From the NCBI GenBank assembly GCA_965221855.1, contig CBDCSV010000010.1:434001-498000 (forward strand): a DNA stretch of 64,000 nucleotides, read 5' to 3'. The stretch comes from JAJDXO01 sp965221855 (GTDB lineage Bacteria > Pseudomonadota > Alphaproteobacteria > Rhodospirillales > UBA2165). How positions within the stretch are numbered: position 1 is the stretch's first letter; each line of letters starts with the position of its first letter. The position numbers were made by a program, and so were the translations under genes. Below the pieces are notes generated by a model. That model saw only the letters and a list, made by a program, of their open reading frames with translations. It was not told where the DNA came from and did not search any database. Of the stretch, positions 35,155-43,233 are shown one piece after another.

Positions 35155-36087
35155 CTATTCGCCGGCCTTCCTGTGCCCTCGTATCACCATCAAAATTCCA
35201 GAGATCACCAGCGCCGCCGCAACGACATGAAAGATTTCGAGCGTCTCGCCGAGAAACGGGATCGCCAGCGCGGCCCCGTAGATCGGCAATAGATTGACGA
35301 AAATGGCCGCACGATTGGGTCCCACCGCCCGGTTGCCGGCGGTCCAGAGAAAGATGGAGACGATCGAAATAATCACCGCCATGAATAGAATGACCAGCCC
35401 GTTCGCCGGGGTAAGGACGACCGGCCGGACATAAATCGTCTCCCAGACATAGAACGGCAGGAGCATCACCGATCCGGACGCCGCAAGTATGAACAGCAGG
35501 GTCAACAGGCTGAACCCTCGCGGCAGCCGGTGCAGCATCACCGCATAGGTGGCATAAGCCACCGTCCCGGCGACCACCATGATATCGCCGATATTGAACC
35601 GGAGCGCCGTGAGGACCGTCAGGTCCGCTTTCGAGACCCCGATCAGGACCCCGAACAAGGCGGCGGCGAGCCCGATGGATTGCACCCACGACAGCCGGTG
35701 GCGAAGAATGAGAAGCGCGACCAGGGCGGTCATCGCGGGCTGGCTGGAATTGACCAGGGTGCCGCTGATGGCGGTGGTGAAATTGACCCCGGCAAACAGC
35801 ATGACGCTCCCGAACATCTGCAGAAAGGCCAGCAACAGAAACAAACCGATCCGGGACCGGATCAGCGGCCAGCGGTCGGTCAGATCCCGCCAGACAAAGG
35901 GCAGCACGATCAGGGCGGCAATGCTCCAACGCCAGAAGGTCAGGCCGACGCCCGGCAGATCGGCGCGCATGCCGCGGGCGAAAATAACCCCGATGGCCCA
36001 CAGAAAAACCGTGAGGGCCAGCATCAGAAAGGCGGCTCGGGTGGACGGCGCGTATTCCTCAATGGTGCGCACGAATGCCAGTCGCAC
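35155..36087 (-). CDS. EamA-family (DMT) transporter 2
   Basis: A 310-residue protein with ten hydrophobic helices arranged as two EamA halves. The conserved features are GLTFWRWSIAALIVLPF in the first half and VGPNRAAIFVNLLPIYGAALAI in the second, typical of drug/metabolite exporters. The GTG start at 36087 lies directly after the TAG of the upstream paralogue (no gap), so the two are coupled and could act as a pair. Substrate unknown. Confidence 0.85.
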   Translation of the reverse strand: MRLAFVRTIEEYAPSTRAAFLMLALTVFLWAIGVIFARGMRADLPGVGLTFWRWSIAALIVLPFVWRDLTDRWPLIRSRIGLFLLLAFLQMFGSVMLFAGVNFTTAISGTLVNSSQPAMTALVALLILRHRLSWVQSIGLAAALFGVLIGVSKADLTVLTALRFNIGDIMVVAGTVAYATYAVMLHRLPRGFSLLTLLFILAASGSVMLLPFYVWETIYVRPVVLTPANGLVILFMAVIISIVSIFLWTAGNRAVGPNRAAIFVNLLPIYGAALAIPFLGETLEIFHVVAAALVISGILMVIRGHRKAGE

Positions 36088-37005
36088 CTAGCTCTCCCCC
36101 TTCCGCCGTCCGGTCAGGACAACGGTGGAAATGCCGATGCAGACCAGCGCCGCGCCGATAACGTGGAACAGAAACAATTGCTCGCCGAGGAACGTGATGG
36201 CGACCGCCGCGCCGAAGATCGGGATCAGGTTGATGAACATGGTCGCATGAATGGCGCCCACTACTCTCAAGCCCGCGTTCCAGACGTAGATCGACACCAC
36301 GCTGCAGAGGCCCAACACGACCGAAACCAAGACGGTCTCCATCGATGCCGGCGTTGTTCTGTGGAACGCGGTTTCCAGCAGAAAGGTCGGCAGCATGACG
36401 ACCAGCCCGCTGGCCATGATGAGGAACAGCATCGCCGACAGGCCAAGCTCGTGGGGAAGGCGCGGGAAATAGATGGCATAGGATGCCCAGCCGACCACCG
36501 CGATCAACGCGATGAAATCTCCCGGATTGAAGGCAAGCGCCTGCAAAATGGACAGATCGGCCCGGACCACCATCACCGCGATGCCGGCCAATGCCGCGAC
36601 GATTCCGGCGCCCTGCAATCCCCGTATCCGGGTGCCGACGAGAATGGCCGCCATGATGGCGGTGATCGCCGGTTGGGTCGCGTTGACGACGGTCGCATTG
36701 ATGGCGGTGGTGAAATTCACCGCGAGAATAATCATGGCCTGGGAGCCGGTCATGAGAAATCCGAGAAAAACCAACATCTTGAAGTGCCGCCGCATGACAG
36801 GCCAAGAGCGCCGAAGTTCCGGGAGGGCGATGGGCAGGAGCACCAGGACCGCGACCAGGACACGCCAAAAATTCATCCCGAACGGCGGAATGGTCTCATA
36901 GAAGGCGCGGCTGATGACCGTGTTGACCGCCCAAATGAAGGCGGCAAGCGTCAACAGGACATAAGCCAGCGCAGGGCGCGGCGAAAAATTCTCGATCCAG
37001 TTCAT
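36088..37005 (-). CDS. EamA-family (DMT) transporter 1
   Basis: A 305-residue protein, ten predicted helices in two EamA domains, with GMNFWRVLVAVLVLLPIALP and VGAIHATMFINLIPIFGAAVAI at the equivalent positions to its neighbour. The two genes look like a tandem duplication and may form a heteromeric exporter. It is divergent from the thioesterase gene at 37149. Substrate unknown. Confidence 0.85.
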   Translation of the reverse strand: MNWIENFSPRPALAYVLLTLAAFIWAVNTVISRAFYETIPPFGMNFWRVLVAVLVLLPIALPELRRSWPVMRRHFKMLVFLGFLMTGSQAMIILAVNFTTAINATVVNATQPAITAIMAAILVGTRIRGLQGAGIVAALAGIAVMVVRADLSILQALAFNPGDFIALIAVVGWASYAIYFPRLPHELGLSAMLFLIMASGLVVMLPTFLLETAFHRTTPASMETVLVSVVLGLCSVVSIYVWNAGLRVVGAIHATMFINLIPIFGAAVAITFLGEQLFLFHVIGAALVCIGISTVVLTGRRKGES

Positions 37006-37148
37006 GAGTTGGCGGCCCGAACGTCCCCAAACATTCCCGTTCTTGGCTCGGACTCTATGCCTCCCGTCCCGGCTGGCCAGACATTTCCCCTTGGTGTCCG
37101 AATTTCCGGCGCGCTATCGTGAGGCCGTCAGACCGGGGAGAGGTATCC

Positions 37149-37574
37149 ATGGCCGACTGGGTTGATTTGACGCGGGGGATCGCGCTCCCCCGCTATTGCG
37201 ATCATTACGGACACATGAACGTCCGCTACTACGCGCAATTCTTCGATGATGCGGGCTGGCACATCCTCAATCTGGCCGGTATCGCCTTCGAGGATATTCA
37301 GAACCGGGGCCTCGGCACCGTGGTCGCCAACCTCTCCATCGATTTCCACCATGAACTGGTGCAGGGGAAGCTGTTCATCATCCGCGGCGGCTATACCCGG
37401 GTGGGCACCAGGAGTTTCCATCACGAGCTCCGGCTCTACGAAGCCGACACCATGACCCACTGCGCCACCCAGATCTCGGTCGAGGTGTTCTTCGATACCA
37501 AGGCGCGGAAGGCCGTGGAAATCCCGGACGATCTCAAGGAAAAGATGGCGGCCCGCGTGGTCGCGGCGGACTAG
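37149..37574 (+). CDS. Hot-dog-fold acyl-CoA thioesterase (4HBT/YbgC-like)
   Basis: A 141-residue single hot-dog protein. RYCDHYGHMNVRYYAQFFDDAGW contains the catalytic Asp of the 4-hydroxybenzoyl-CoA thioesterase family (DxxGHxN), and the long helix follows. VVANLSIDFHHELVQGKLFIIRGG is the substrate-binding sheet. It should hydrolyse a short or aromatic acyl-CoA. GGGGAGAGG precedes the ATG at 37149. It converges on the TAXI binding-protein gene, with a terminator hairpin between. Confidence 0.82.
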   Translation: MADWVDLTRGIALPRYCDHYGHMNVRYYAQFFDDAGWHILNLAGIAFEDIQNRGLGTVVANLSIDFHHELVQGKLFIIRGGYTRVGTRSFHHELRLYEADTMTHCATQISVEVFFDTKARKAVEIPDDLKEKMAARVVAAD

Positions 37575-37582
37575 GCCAAGCC

Positions 37583-37621
37583 AAAAAAGAGGCGGCCCTA
37601 GAGCCGATCTAGGACCGCCTC
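37583..37621 (-). terminator. Rho-independent terminator of TAXI gene 37645
   Basis: On the minus strand, GAGGCGG...CCGCCTC forms a stem extended internally by a CCTAG/CTAGG pair, followed by six T. It ends the binding-protein transcript. The loop holds TAGAGCCGATCTA, absent from the otherwise equivalent terminator at 38920. Confidence 0.85.
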
Positions 37622-37644
37622 CAATTCGGGTCTCCGCCGGCCGG

Positions 37645-38652
37645 CTACTTGATGACACCGGCCTCCTTGTAGAATTTCAGCGCACCCGGATGGAAATCCA
37701 TGTTTTCCTGACGGGCGGCGTACTTGAGGTTGACCTGCTTCATGTACGGCGCGCTCTTCCGGATATCCTCGACGTTCGTCCAGAACGCCTTGACCATGTT
37801 GTAGACGGTCTGCGCGTCAAGGGTCGAGCGGACGGTGACGCCGAGAATCGCGTCGTTGATCCACACGTCGTGCTCATTGACCTGCTGGGAGCCATAGGCG
37901 TCCTTGCTGATCGAGCCGGGAAGCCGGCCGGGAGCGGCGAAGAACTTCTTCAGCCTGTCATTGCCCATCAGATCGCTCTCCTTCGGAAGGCCGAGGATGC
38001 GGATCTTGGAAGTGGCCGAGATCTGCTGAAGCTGGGCGCACGGGTCCAGGCAGCCGATGGTGTAGACGTCGAGCTGACGGTCCTGGAAGGCCTGGAACGC
38101 CGAGGCGAAGTTCAGATTGACGCTCTTGAAGTCACCCTTCTTGGGCGACAGGCCGGTCGCGGCCGCAATGAACGCCAGTCCGTTGACCAACTGACCGCCG
38201 GAGGGCGGGCCGATGAAGGCCTTCTTGCCCTTCAAGTCAGCCAAGGTCTTGATGCCGGAATCGGCATAGGTCACGTAGTGATAGCCGCCGAGCGGGAACC
38301 AGAAGACCATATTCAGGTTCTTGGCGAGCTCCTTGACGCCCTTCAGCTTCTTGTAAATCCGCGAACCGTTCTTCATCCAGCCGTAGACCGACGGCGCGGT
38401 CATCGACATGTCGATGGACTCCCGGGCCACGTCGACCATGTGCTTGGTCGCCGTGCCGGTCGCGTCGACGGTGATTTCGACCGTTTTGACGTTTTGGTTC
38501 ACGATGTTGGCGAATGTCGTCATCACAAGGTACATGGATGAACCCGGCGCGATGGTCGACATCTTGAGCTGTTTCTTCTGGGCCTGCGCCGCGGTGGCCA
38601 TGGACACCGCAAGCAGACCGGCGACAGCAAATAGTCCCAGACGTTTCAACAT
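37645..38652 (-). CDS. TAXI-family TRAP substrate-binding protein (copy 1)
   Basis: A 335-residue TAXI binding protein: signal peptide MLKRLGLFAVAGLLAVSM to AQA, then KMSTIAPGSSMYLVMTTFAN, GTATKHMVDVARESIDMSM, FIGPPSGGQLVNGLAF and YTIGCLDPCAQLQQ. The start at 38652 follows GGAGGT with 9-base spacing; the open frame continues upstream without a stop into a permease remnant. It is a close paralogue of the next gene (38970-39977), the result of a module duplication. It ends in a good terminator. Confidence 0.92.
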   Translation of the reverse strand: MLKRLGLFAVAGLLAVSMATAAQAQKKQLKMSTIAPGSSMYLVMTTFANIVNQNVKTVEITVDATGTATKHMVDVARESIDMSMTAPSVYGWMKNGSRIYKKLKGVKELAKNLNMVFWFPLGGYHYVTYADSGIKTLADLKGKKAFIGPPSGGQLVNGLAFIAAATGLSPKKGDFKSVNLNFASAFQAFQDRQLDVYTIGCLDPCAQLQQISATSKIRILGLPKESDLMGNDRLKKFFAAPGRLPGSISKDAYGSQQVNEHDVWINDAILGVTVRSTLDAQTVYNMVKAFWTNVEDIRKSAPYMKQVNLKYAARQENMDFHPGALKFYKEAGVIK

Positions 38653-38679
38653 TGGCAAGTTACCTCCACTGTTTTGTTT

Positions 38680-38907
38680 ACTTTCGGCGCGCTGCTCGAC
38701 CGGCACCGCGCCCGTCATGCGCTCGAAGATGAGCGACGCTCGTATGACCGCGGCGGAAACCGCCGCGACCGTCGGACAGGGGACCAGAGCGGCGATCCCC
38801 GCAATGAGCCGAATGGCTCTCCAGGCAACGTTAATGTAACCTATAGAACAGCCGCCGAGCGATGTCGACAGCGCCGCGCAGGCCATGACCCTGGTGAAAA
38901 ATCCGGG
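38680..38907 (-). pseudogene. C-terminal remnant of a TRAP fused permease
   Basis: The frame leading into the TAXI binding protein encodes ALSTSLGG, then RAIRLIAGIAALVP, ERMTGAVPVEQRAES. These match the last 65 residues of the intact permease at 40001 (AIATSLGG, RTVRLIAGVTVLVP, ERMMGAMPVEQRADS). The remnant begins at about 38907, next to the upstream terminator, and has no stop before the binding protein. It shows that a permease plus binding-protein module was duplicated and the rest of one permease deleted. Confidence 0.8.
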
Positions 38908-38919
38908 CTAAGCCAAACG

Positions 38920-38946
38920 AAAAAGAGGCGGCCCGAAGACCGCCTC
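38920..38946 (-). terminator. Rho-independent terminator of TAXI gene 38970
   Basis: Minus-strand GAGGCGG-TCTTCGGG-CCGCCTC type hairpin followed by five T. Same stem as the terminator at 37583, consistent with the duplicated module. Confidence 0.85.
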
Positions 38947-38969
38947 CGATATTTAAGCACGGTTTTGGT

Positions 38970-39977
38970 TTACCGCTTCCAAACACCCGCCTCGCGGTAG
39001 TACTTCTCCGCGCCGGGATGAAACGGCATGTTCTGTTTGGCCGACGCGAAATCGATGCTCACCTGACGCATGTAAGGCACGCTTTCCCGAATGGCCCCCA
39101 AATTGTCCCAGAACGCCTTTGTCATATTGTAGACGGTGTCCGTGCTCAACGTGGAACGCGCCGTTACGCCGAGGACCGCATCGTTGACCCAGACGTCACC
39201 TTCGTTGACCTGATTGGCGCCGTAGATGCCCTTGCTGATCTTGCCCTTCACACGTCCCGGAATGGTGAAGAATTTCTTCAACACGGGCGTGGCCGAAAGG
39301 TCGGACTCGTTGGGCAGGCCGAGGAACCTGATCTTCGACGTCGCGGTCAATTGCTGCAGCTGCGCGCACGGGTCCAGGCAGCCGATGGTGTAGACGTCCA
39401 ATTGCCGGTCCTGGAAGGCCTGGAAGGCCGACGCAAAGTTCAAATTGACGCTCTTGAAGTCCTTCGGCGTAAGACCCACGGCCGCCTTGATGAAGCCGAG
39501 GCCCGTCACCAATTGCCCACCCGACGGCGGCCCGATGAACGCCTTCTTGCCCTTCAAGTCGGCCAAGGTCTTGATGCCGGAATCGGCGTAGGTGATATAG
39601 TGGAAGCCGCCCAACGGGAACCAGAACACCATATTCAGATTTTTGGCGAGCTCCTTGACGTTCTTGAGCTTCTTGTAGATTCGCGTGCCGTCCCTCATCC
39701 AGGCATAGACCGCGGGCGAGGTCATGGACATGTCGATGGACTCCCGGGCCACGTCGACCATGTGTTTGGTCGCGGTGCCGGTGGCATCGACGGTGATCTC
39801 GATATCCTTGCGGTTTTGATTCACCAGATTGGCGAATGTCGTCATCACCAGGTACATGGATGAACCCGGCGCAATGGTCGACATTTTGATCTGCTGCTTT
39901 TGCTGCGCGACGGCCGCAGAGGCCATCGAAACCGCGAGCATGCCGGCGGCGGCGAATAGTCCGAAACGTTTCATCAT
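38970..39977 (-). CDS. TAXI-family TRAP substrate-binding protein (copy 2)
   Basis: A 335-residue paralogue of the product at 37645, with the signal peptide MMKRFGLFAAAGMLAVSM to AVA and the same core motifs (MSTIAPGSSMYLVMTTFAN, FIGPPSGGQLVTG, YTIGCLDPCAQLQQ). The start at 39977 has GGAGGT 9 bases upstream. It is paired with the intact permease 23 bp upstream. The two copies differ moderately throughout, so they may bind related ligands. Confidence 0.93.
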   Translation of the reverse strand: MMKRFGLFAAAGMLAVSMASAAVAQQKQQIKMSTIAPGSSMYLVMTTFANLVNQNRKDIEITVDATGTATKHMVDVARESIDMSMTSPAVYAWMRDGTRIYKKLKNVKELAKNLNMVFWFPLGGFHYITYADSGIKTLADLKGKKAFIGPPSGGQLVTGLGFIKAAVGLTPKDFKSVNLNFASAFQAFQDRQLDVYTIGCLDPCAQLQQLTATSKIRFLGLPNESDLSATPVLKKFFTIPGRVKGKISKGIYGANQVNEGDVWVNDAVLGVTARSTLSTDTVYNMTKAFWDNLGAIRESVPYMRQVSIDFASAKQNMPFHPGAEKYYREAGVWKR

Positions 39978-40000
39978 TGGTCGTTTACCTCCGTTTTCTT

Positions 40001-41905
40001 CTAGCTGTCGGCGCGCTGCTCGACCGGCATTGCGCCCATCATGCGTTCCACGACGAACGCCCCAATTATAACCGCGACGCTTATCGCCGCGACCATGGGA
40101 ACGGGGACCAGAACGGTGACCCCGGCGATTAATCTGACCGTCCGCTGGACAATGCCGATATCCGCCCGCGAAAATCCGCCAAGCGACGTCGCGATCGCCG
40201 CCGTGGAGAAAATAAATGCACCCACCCCCCAGACCAGGCCGACGTAGGTGAAGCCTTCCTCCAGCAACACGACACTGGGGTGGTAGACGAAGATGAAGGG
40301 AATCAGGAAGCCCGCGATGGCGAGGCGCACCGCGACCACGCCGGTCTCGATGGGCTTGGAGCCGGCGATAGGCGCCGCCGCGAACGCGGCCACCGCAACG
40401 GGCGGCGTGATCGCCGACAGCACAGCGTAGTAGATGACGAACAGGTGGGTGAGCATCAAGGACAGGCCGAGCTTGCCGATGGCCGGACCGATGATCAGTA
40501 CGATGATCAGATAGGCCGCGCCGACCGGCACGCCCATGCCCAAGAGCAGACAGCCGATGGCCACGACGACCAGCGACAGGAACAGACTGTCCCCGGCGAT
40601 GGTCAGGATGGCGGCGGCGAATTTGATGCCGAGGCCCGACATGTTGACCATGCCGACGACGAAACCGATGGCCGCGACGACGATCATGATGGTGGCGCAT
40701 GTCCTTCCGCCGCGCATCAGCGCCTGCAGAATCACCCGGATGGACCGAAATTCCGGATACAGCACCAGGGACAGAACGAACGCGGTGATCAGCCCGTAGA
40801 ATCCGGCATTTTGCGCCGTCCGGCCGGTCAGCAGGACGGCAACGATGACGCCCAGCGGCACGAAGAAGGAAATCGACCGTATCCAATCGGTGCCGGTCAG
40901 GCTGACGCGCTCGGATTTGGGGGTCGGCTTCAGGCCCATCTTCCGGGCTTCCAGCCACACGACGGTAAACAGGCTGAAGTAGTACATCAGCGCCGGGATG
41001 GCCGCGGCGACGATGATGTCGAGGTAGGGGATGCCCGTGATGTCCGCCATCAGGAAGGCGACGGCGCCCATCACCGGCGGCATGATCTGGCCGCCGGACG
41101 AGGCGGTGGCCTCGACGGCGCCGGCGAATTTCGGCTGGAACCCGGTGCGCTTGATCATCGGGATGGTGAAGACGCCCGTGGTTACCACGTTTGCGACGGC
41201 CGCGCCGTTCATGGTCCCGAAGCTGGCGCTGCCGACGATGGCGGCATGCGCCGGGCCGCCGCGCAGCGGACCGGTGACGGCAAAGGCGAATTTCAGCAAT
41301 GTCGCCCCGGCGCCGCTGGCTTCGAGGATGGCGCCGAACAGGATGAACACCAAGACGATCTGCCCGACCACCGCCACCGGGCGGCCGAAGACGCCGTCGG
41401 TGGAGTACCAGAGCTTCTCTGAAATCAGGAACCATTTGACCTCGGGGATGTTCAGCGTGCCCGGAATCAAATTGCCGAAAAACAGGATCAGCAGCGACAG
41501 GAGGCAGACCAGGAAGAGGGGCACGCCGAAATGCCGGAGCGTCAGATAGAAAATGAGGCCGACGCCCATGAACCCCACCGCATAGTCGAAGGTCGTGAAC
41601 TCGACGAAGAAGTCCATCTGCTCGGTCATCAACGTGATCCACAGGTAGTAGATCAGGAAGAACCCGGCAAAGAAGATTGCGTTGAGCACGACCGAACCGA
41701 CGCGGACATCCTCGCGCTTCACATCCAGGCTTTCGGACGAGAAATAAAGAATGGAGATCAGGATGGGCAGGCCCGTCGTCCCGGCGCGCACCCAAACCTC
41801 GTCGAACACGCCGAAACCGGCAACGTAAATGGCGAACCCGGCCAGCCCCAACGCCAACAGGTCGGCGACCACCCGGCTATAACGGACGACGCTGTCCACT
41901 CCCAT
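40001..41905 (-). CDS. TRAP transporter fused permease (DctQM, TAXI type)
   Basis: A 634-residue polytopic permease with a DctQ-like N-terminal part and a DctM part. Conserved elements are SASFGTMNGAAVANVVTTGV, EATASSGGQIMPPVMGAVAF and VIYYAVLSAITPPVAVAAF. It is the first gene of the module, followed after 23 bp by a binding protein. It may serve both binding proteins, because the second permease is reduced to a fragment. GGGAG lies upstream of the ATG. Confidence 0.92.
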   Translation of the reverse strand: MGVDSVVRYSRVVADLLALGLAGFAIYVAGFGVFDEVWVRAGTTGLPILISILYFSSESLDVKREDVRVGSVVLNAIFFAGFFLIYYLWITLMTEQMDFFVEFTTFDYAVGFMGVGLIFYLTLRHFGVPLFLVCLLSLLILFFGNLIPGTLNIPEVKWFLISEKLWYSTDGVFGRPVAVVGQIVLVFILFGAILEASGAGATLLKFAFAVTGPLRGGPAHAAIVGSASFGTMNGAAVANVVTTGVFTIPMIKRTGFQPKFAGAVEATASSGGQIMPPVMGAVAFLMADITGIPYLDIIVAAAIPALMYYFSLFTVVWLEARKMGLKPTPKSERVSLTGTDWIRSISFFVPLGVIVAVLLTGRTAQNAGFYGLITAFVLSLVLYPEFRSIRVILQALMRGGRTCATIMIVVAAIGFVVGMVNMSGLGIKFAAAILTIAGDSLFLSLVVVAIGCLLLGMGVPVGAAYLIIVLIIGPAIGKLGLSLMLTHLFVIYYAVLSAITPPVAVAAFAAAPIAGSKPIETGVVAVRLAIAGFLIPFIFVYHPSVVLLEEGFTYVGLVWGVGAFIFSTAAIATSLGGFSRADIGIVQRTVRLIAGVTVLVPVPMVAAISVAVIIGAFVVERMMGAMPVEQRADS

Positions 41906-41922
41906 GACGCCCTGTCTCCCTT

Positions 41923-42006
41923 TTATATTTCCGCCGCAGGCAAAGGCGGATTGCCAAGAATAACATCAGACGCGTTCCCGGCAACCATCATCACCGGGAT
42001 ATTGAA
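41923..42006 (-). pseudogene. C-terminal fragment of a GMC oxidoreductase
   Basis: Read on the minus strand, about 27 codons encode FNIPVMMVAGNASDVILG then NPPLPAAEI and a TAA at 41925-41923. This matches the C-terminus of the GMC oxidoreductase at 9165 (AVLMIAEKASDMILGRRALPAAE). No further GMC sequence is visible upstream, so it is a short remnant. The rest of the 869-bp gap between the permease and the gene at 42775 holds the 7-bp minisatellite and no gene I recognise. Confidence 0.6.
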
Positions 42007-42296
42007 CGGCCGGGCGCACGAAGCTCTCATGGCGCGCGGCGGCGTCGAACGCTTTGAGCGCGCGCATCCGGGGCGGCGGTCCGGCGGAAAGTCTCAGTAT
42101 GGCGGCGCCGGATTCCCCTCACGGACGGTCGCAGTCCCGCAGTTTCATATCAATATTGCTATCGATAATCCTTCGACAATGCGTTTCACAAGCCCTCCGA
42201 ATTTTCCTACCGTATCGGTTGTAATGAGGCGCGTGACGATGGTGCGAGAAAACGGATTTCTCTTGACAGTTGGGAGCCTTCCCGGCGGTATAATAA

Positions 42297-42462
42297 GCGC
42301 CGAGCGCCGAGCGCCGAGCGCCGAGCGCCGAGCGCCGAGCGCCGAGCGCCGAGCGCCGAGCGCCGAGCGCCGAGCGCCGAGCGCCGAGCGCCGAGCGCCG
42401 AGCGCCGAGCGCCGAGCGCCGAGCGCCGAGCGCCGAGCGCCGAGCGCCGAGCGCCGAGCGCC
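42297..42462. repeat. Heptanucleotide minisatellite (GCGCCGA)n
   Basis: Twenty-three perfect tandem copies of the 7-bp unit GCGCCGA (42297-42457) plus a partial unit. A period of seven makes all six frames free of stops and creates artificial long open frames. No unit divergence is seen, which suggests recent expansion by slippage. It is not a CRISPR array, as there are no spacers. Confidence 0.97.
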
Positions 42463-42774
42463 AAGCCACCAGTGCGTCAGTTCCGGTCTAGTTAGTTTCT
42501 CCGGTGGTTCGCCGCCGCCATCCCCATTTTCAGCATTCCACGGACCGAACAGCGGCCCGCCCGAGCGCCTGTCGGGCGGGGGTGGGCGCTGCCCTTTCCC
42601 GTGCCTTTTCGGTTTCACGCCCCGCTTCCGTTCGCTGGGTCAAAAAAATTTGCGCCCGACAATCATAGTCATTGAGCGCGATCCCTCATCGCCGTATCCC
42701 CGGCCCGGTCTGCATTTCGCGCATCGGGCCGGATCGGCTCAGTACGCCCACCATATCCAACAGGAGACAATGCC

Positions 42775-43218
42775 ATGACTCGTACAGCGAAGCGCTCGAT
42801 GTATTTGGTTTTCACCTTATTTTTCTTTCTCGGCATGACACCGCCCCAACTACATGCCGCCGATTGGACCGAGTTCAAAATAACCCGCGCAAGTATCCAA
42901 CAATTGGACGGTCTGAAATTCTCCGGAAAATTGGAAGCGAACCCGCTGTCACCCGAGGCGACGGGCTTTTCCGACAAAGCGAGCCTGTGGATTTTAGACG
43001 AAGCGCAAGAATTTAGGTTTGCAGGTCGTATGTGGGAGGGCAGGTCGTTTGACTATGAAAGGCCGCTCAGAATGAAGGGCGGCAAGCTCAGAATACCCTT
43101 CATGAAAGGCGCTCGTCTATTCACGGTCGAGCGCAACAGCGTGTCCGCGCCCCTGGCCACGGGGCCGCGGGTCTGGAGCGATTGGCAGGACTATCCCGCT
43201 TTCTCGTTCTTCGACTAG
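42775..43218 (+). CDS. Secreted protein of unknown function
   Basis: A 147-residue protein that I do not recognise. It has a signal peptide (RTAKRSMYLVFTLFFFLGM to LHA). The mature part (about 118 residues, no cysteine) is mixed beta in character, with FRFAGRMWEGRSFDYERPL and RLFTVERNSVSAPLATGPRV. AGGAG lies 8 bases before the ATG. Its TAG stop is followed two bases later by another TAG in a CTAG site, where an IS630 element has inserted. Confidence 0.7.
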   Translation: MTRTAKRSMYLVFTLFFFLGMTPPQLHAADWTEFKITRASIQQLDGLKFSGKLEANPLSPEATGFSDKASLWILDEAQEFRFAGRMWEGRSFDYERPLRMKGGKLRIPFMKGARLFTVERNSVSAPLATGPRVWSDWQDYPAFSFFD

Positions 43219-43233
43219 GCTAGAGCGTTTCAT

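Noticed and set aside
34736..37122. Plus-strand frames opposite tupB and the EamA genes, up to 530 codons
   Set aside because: Antisense to conserved membrane proteins, and full of Gln, Asp, His and Arg; no recognisable domain.
38680..38886. N-terminal extension of the TAXI binding protein
   Set aside because: The in-frame sequence matches a permease C-terminus, and the ribosome site plus signal peptide fix the start at 38652.
40280..41422. Plus-strand open frame of 380 codons
   Set aside because: Antisense to the TRAP permease; rich in Asp, His, Gly and Arg as expected from the complement of a membrane protein gene.
42297..42462. Possible CRISPR array
   Set aside because: The repeat unit is 7 bp without spacers and no cas genes are seen in the window.
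42119..42618. Open frames with repeated GARRSAL or AERRAPS units
   Set aside because: They are produced by the 7-bp minisatellite, which leaves every frame open; no start signal or conserved flanking sequence.
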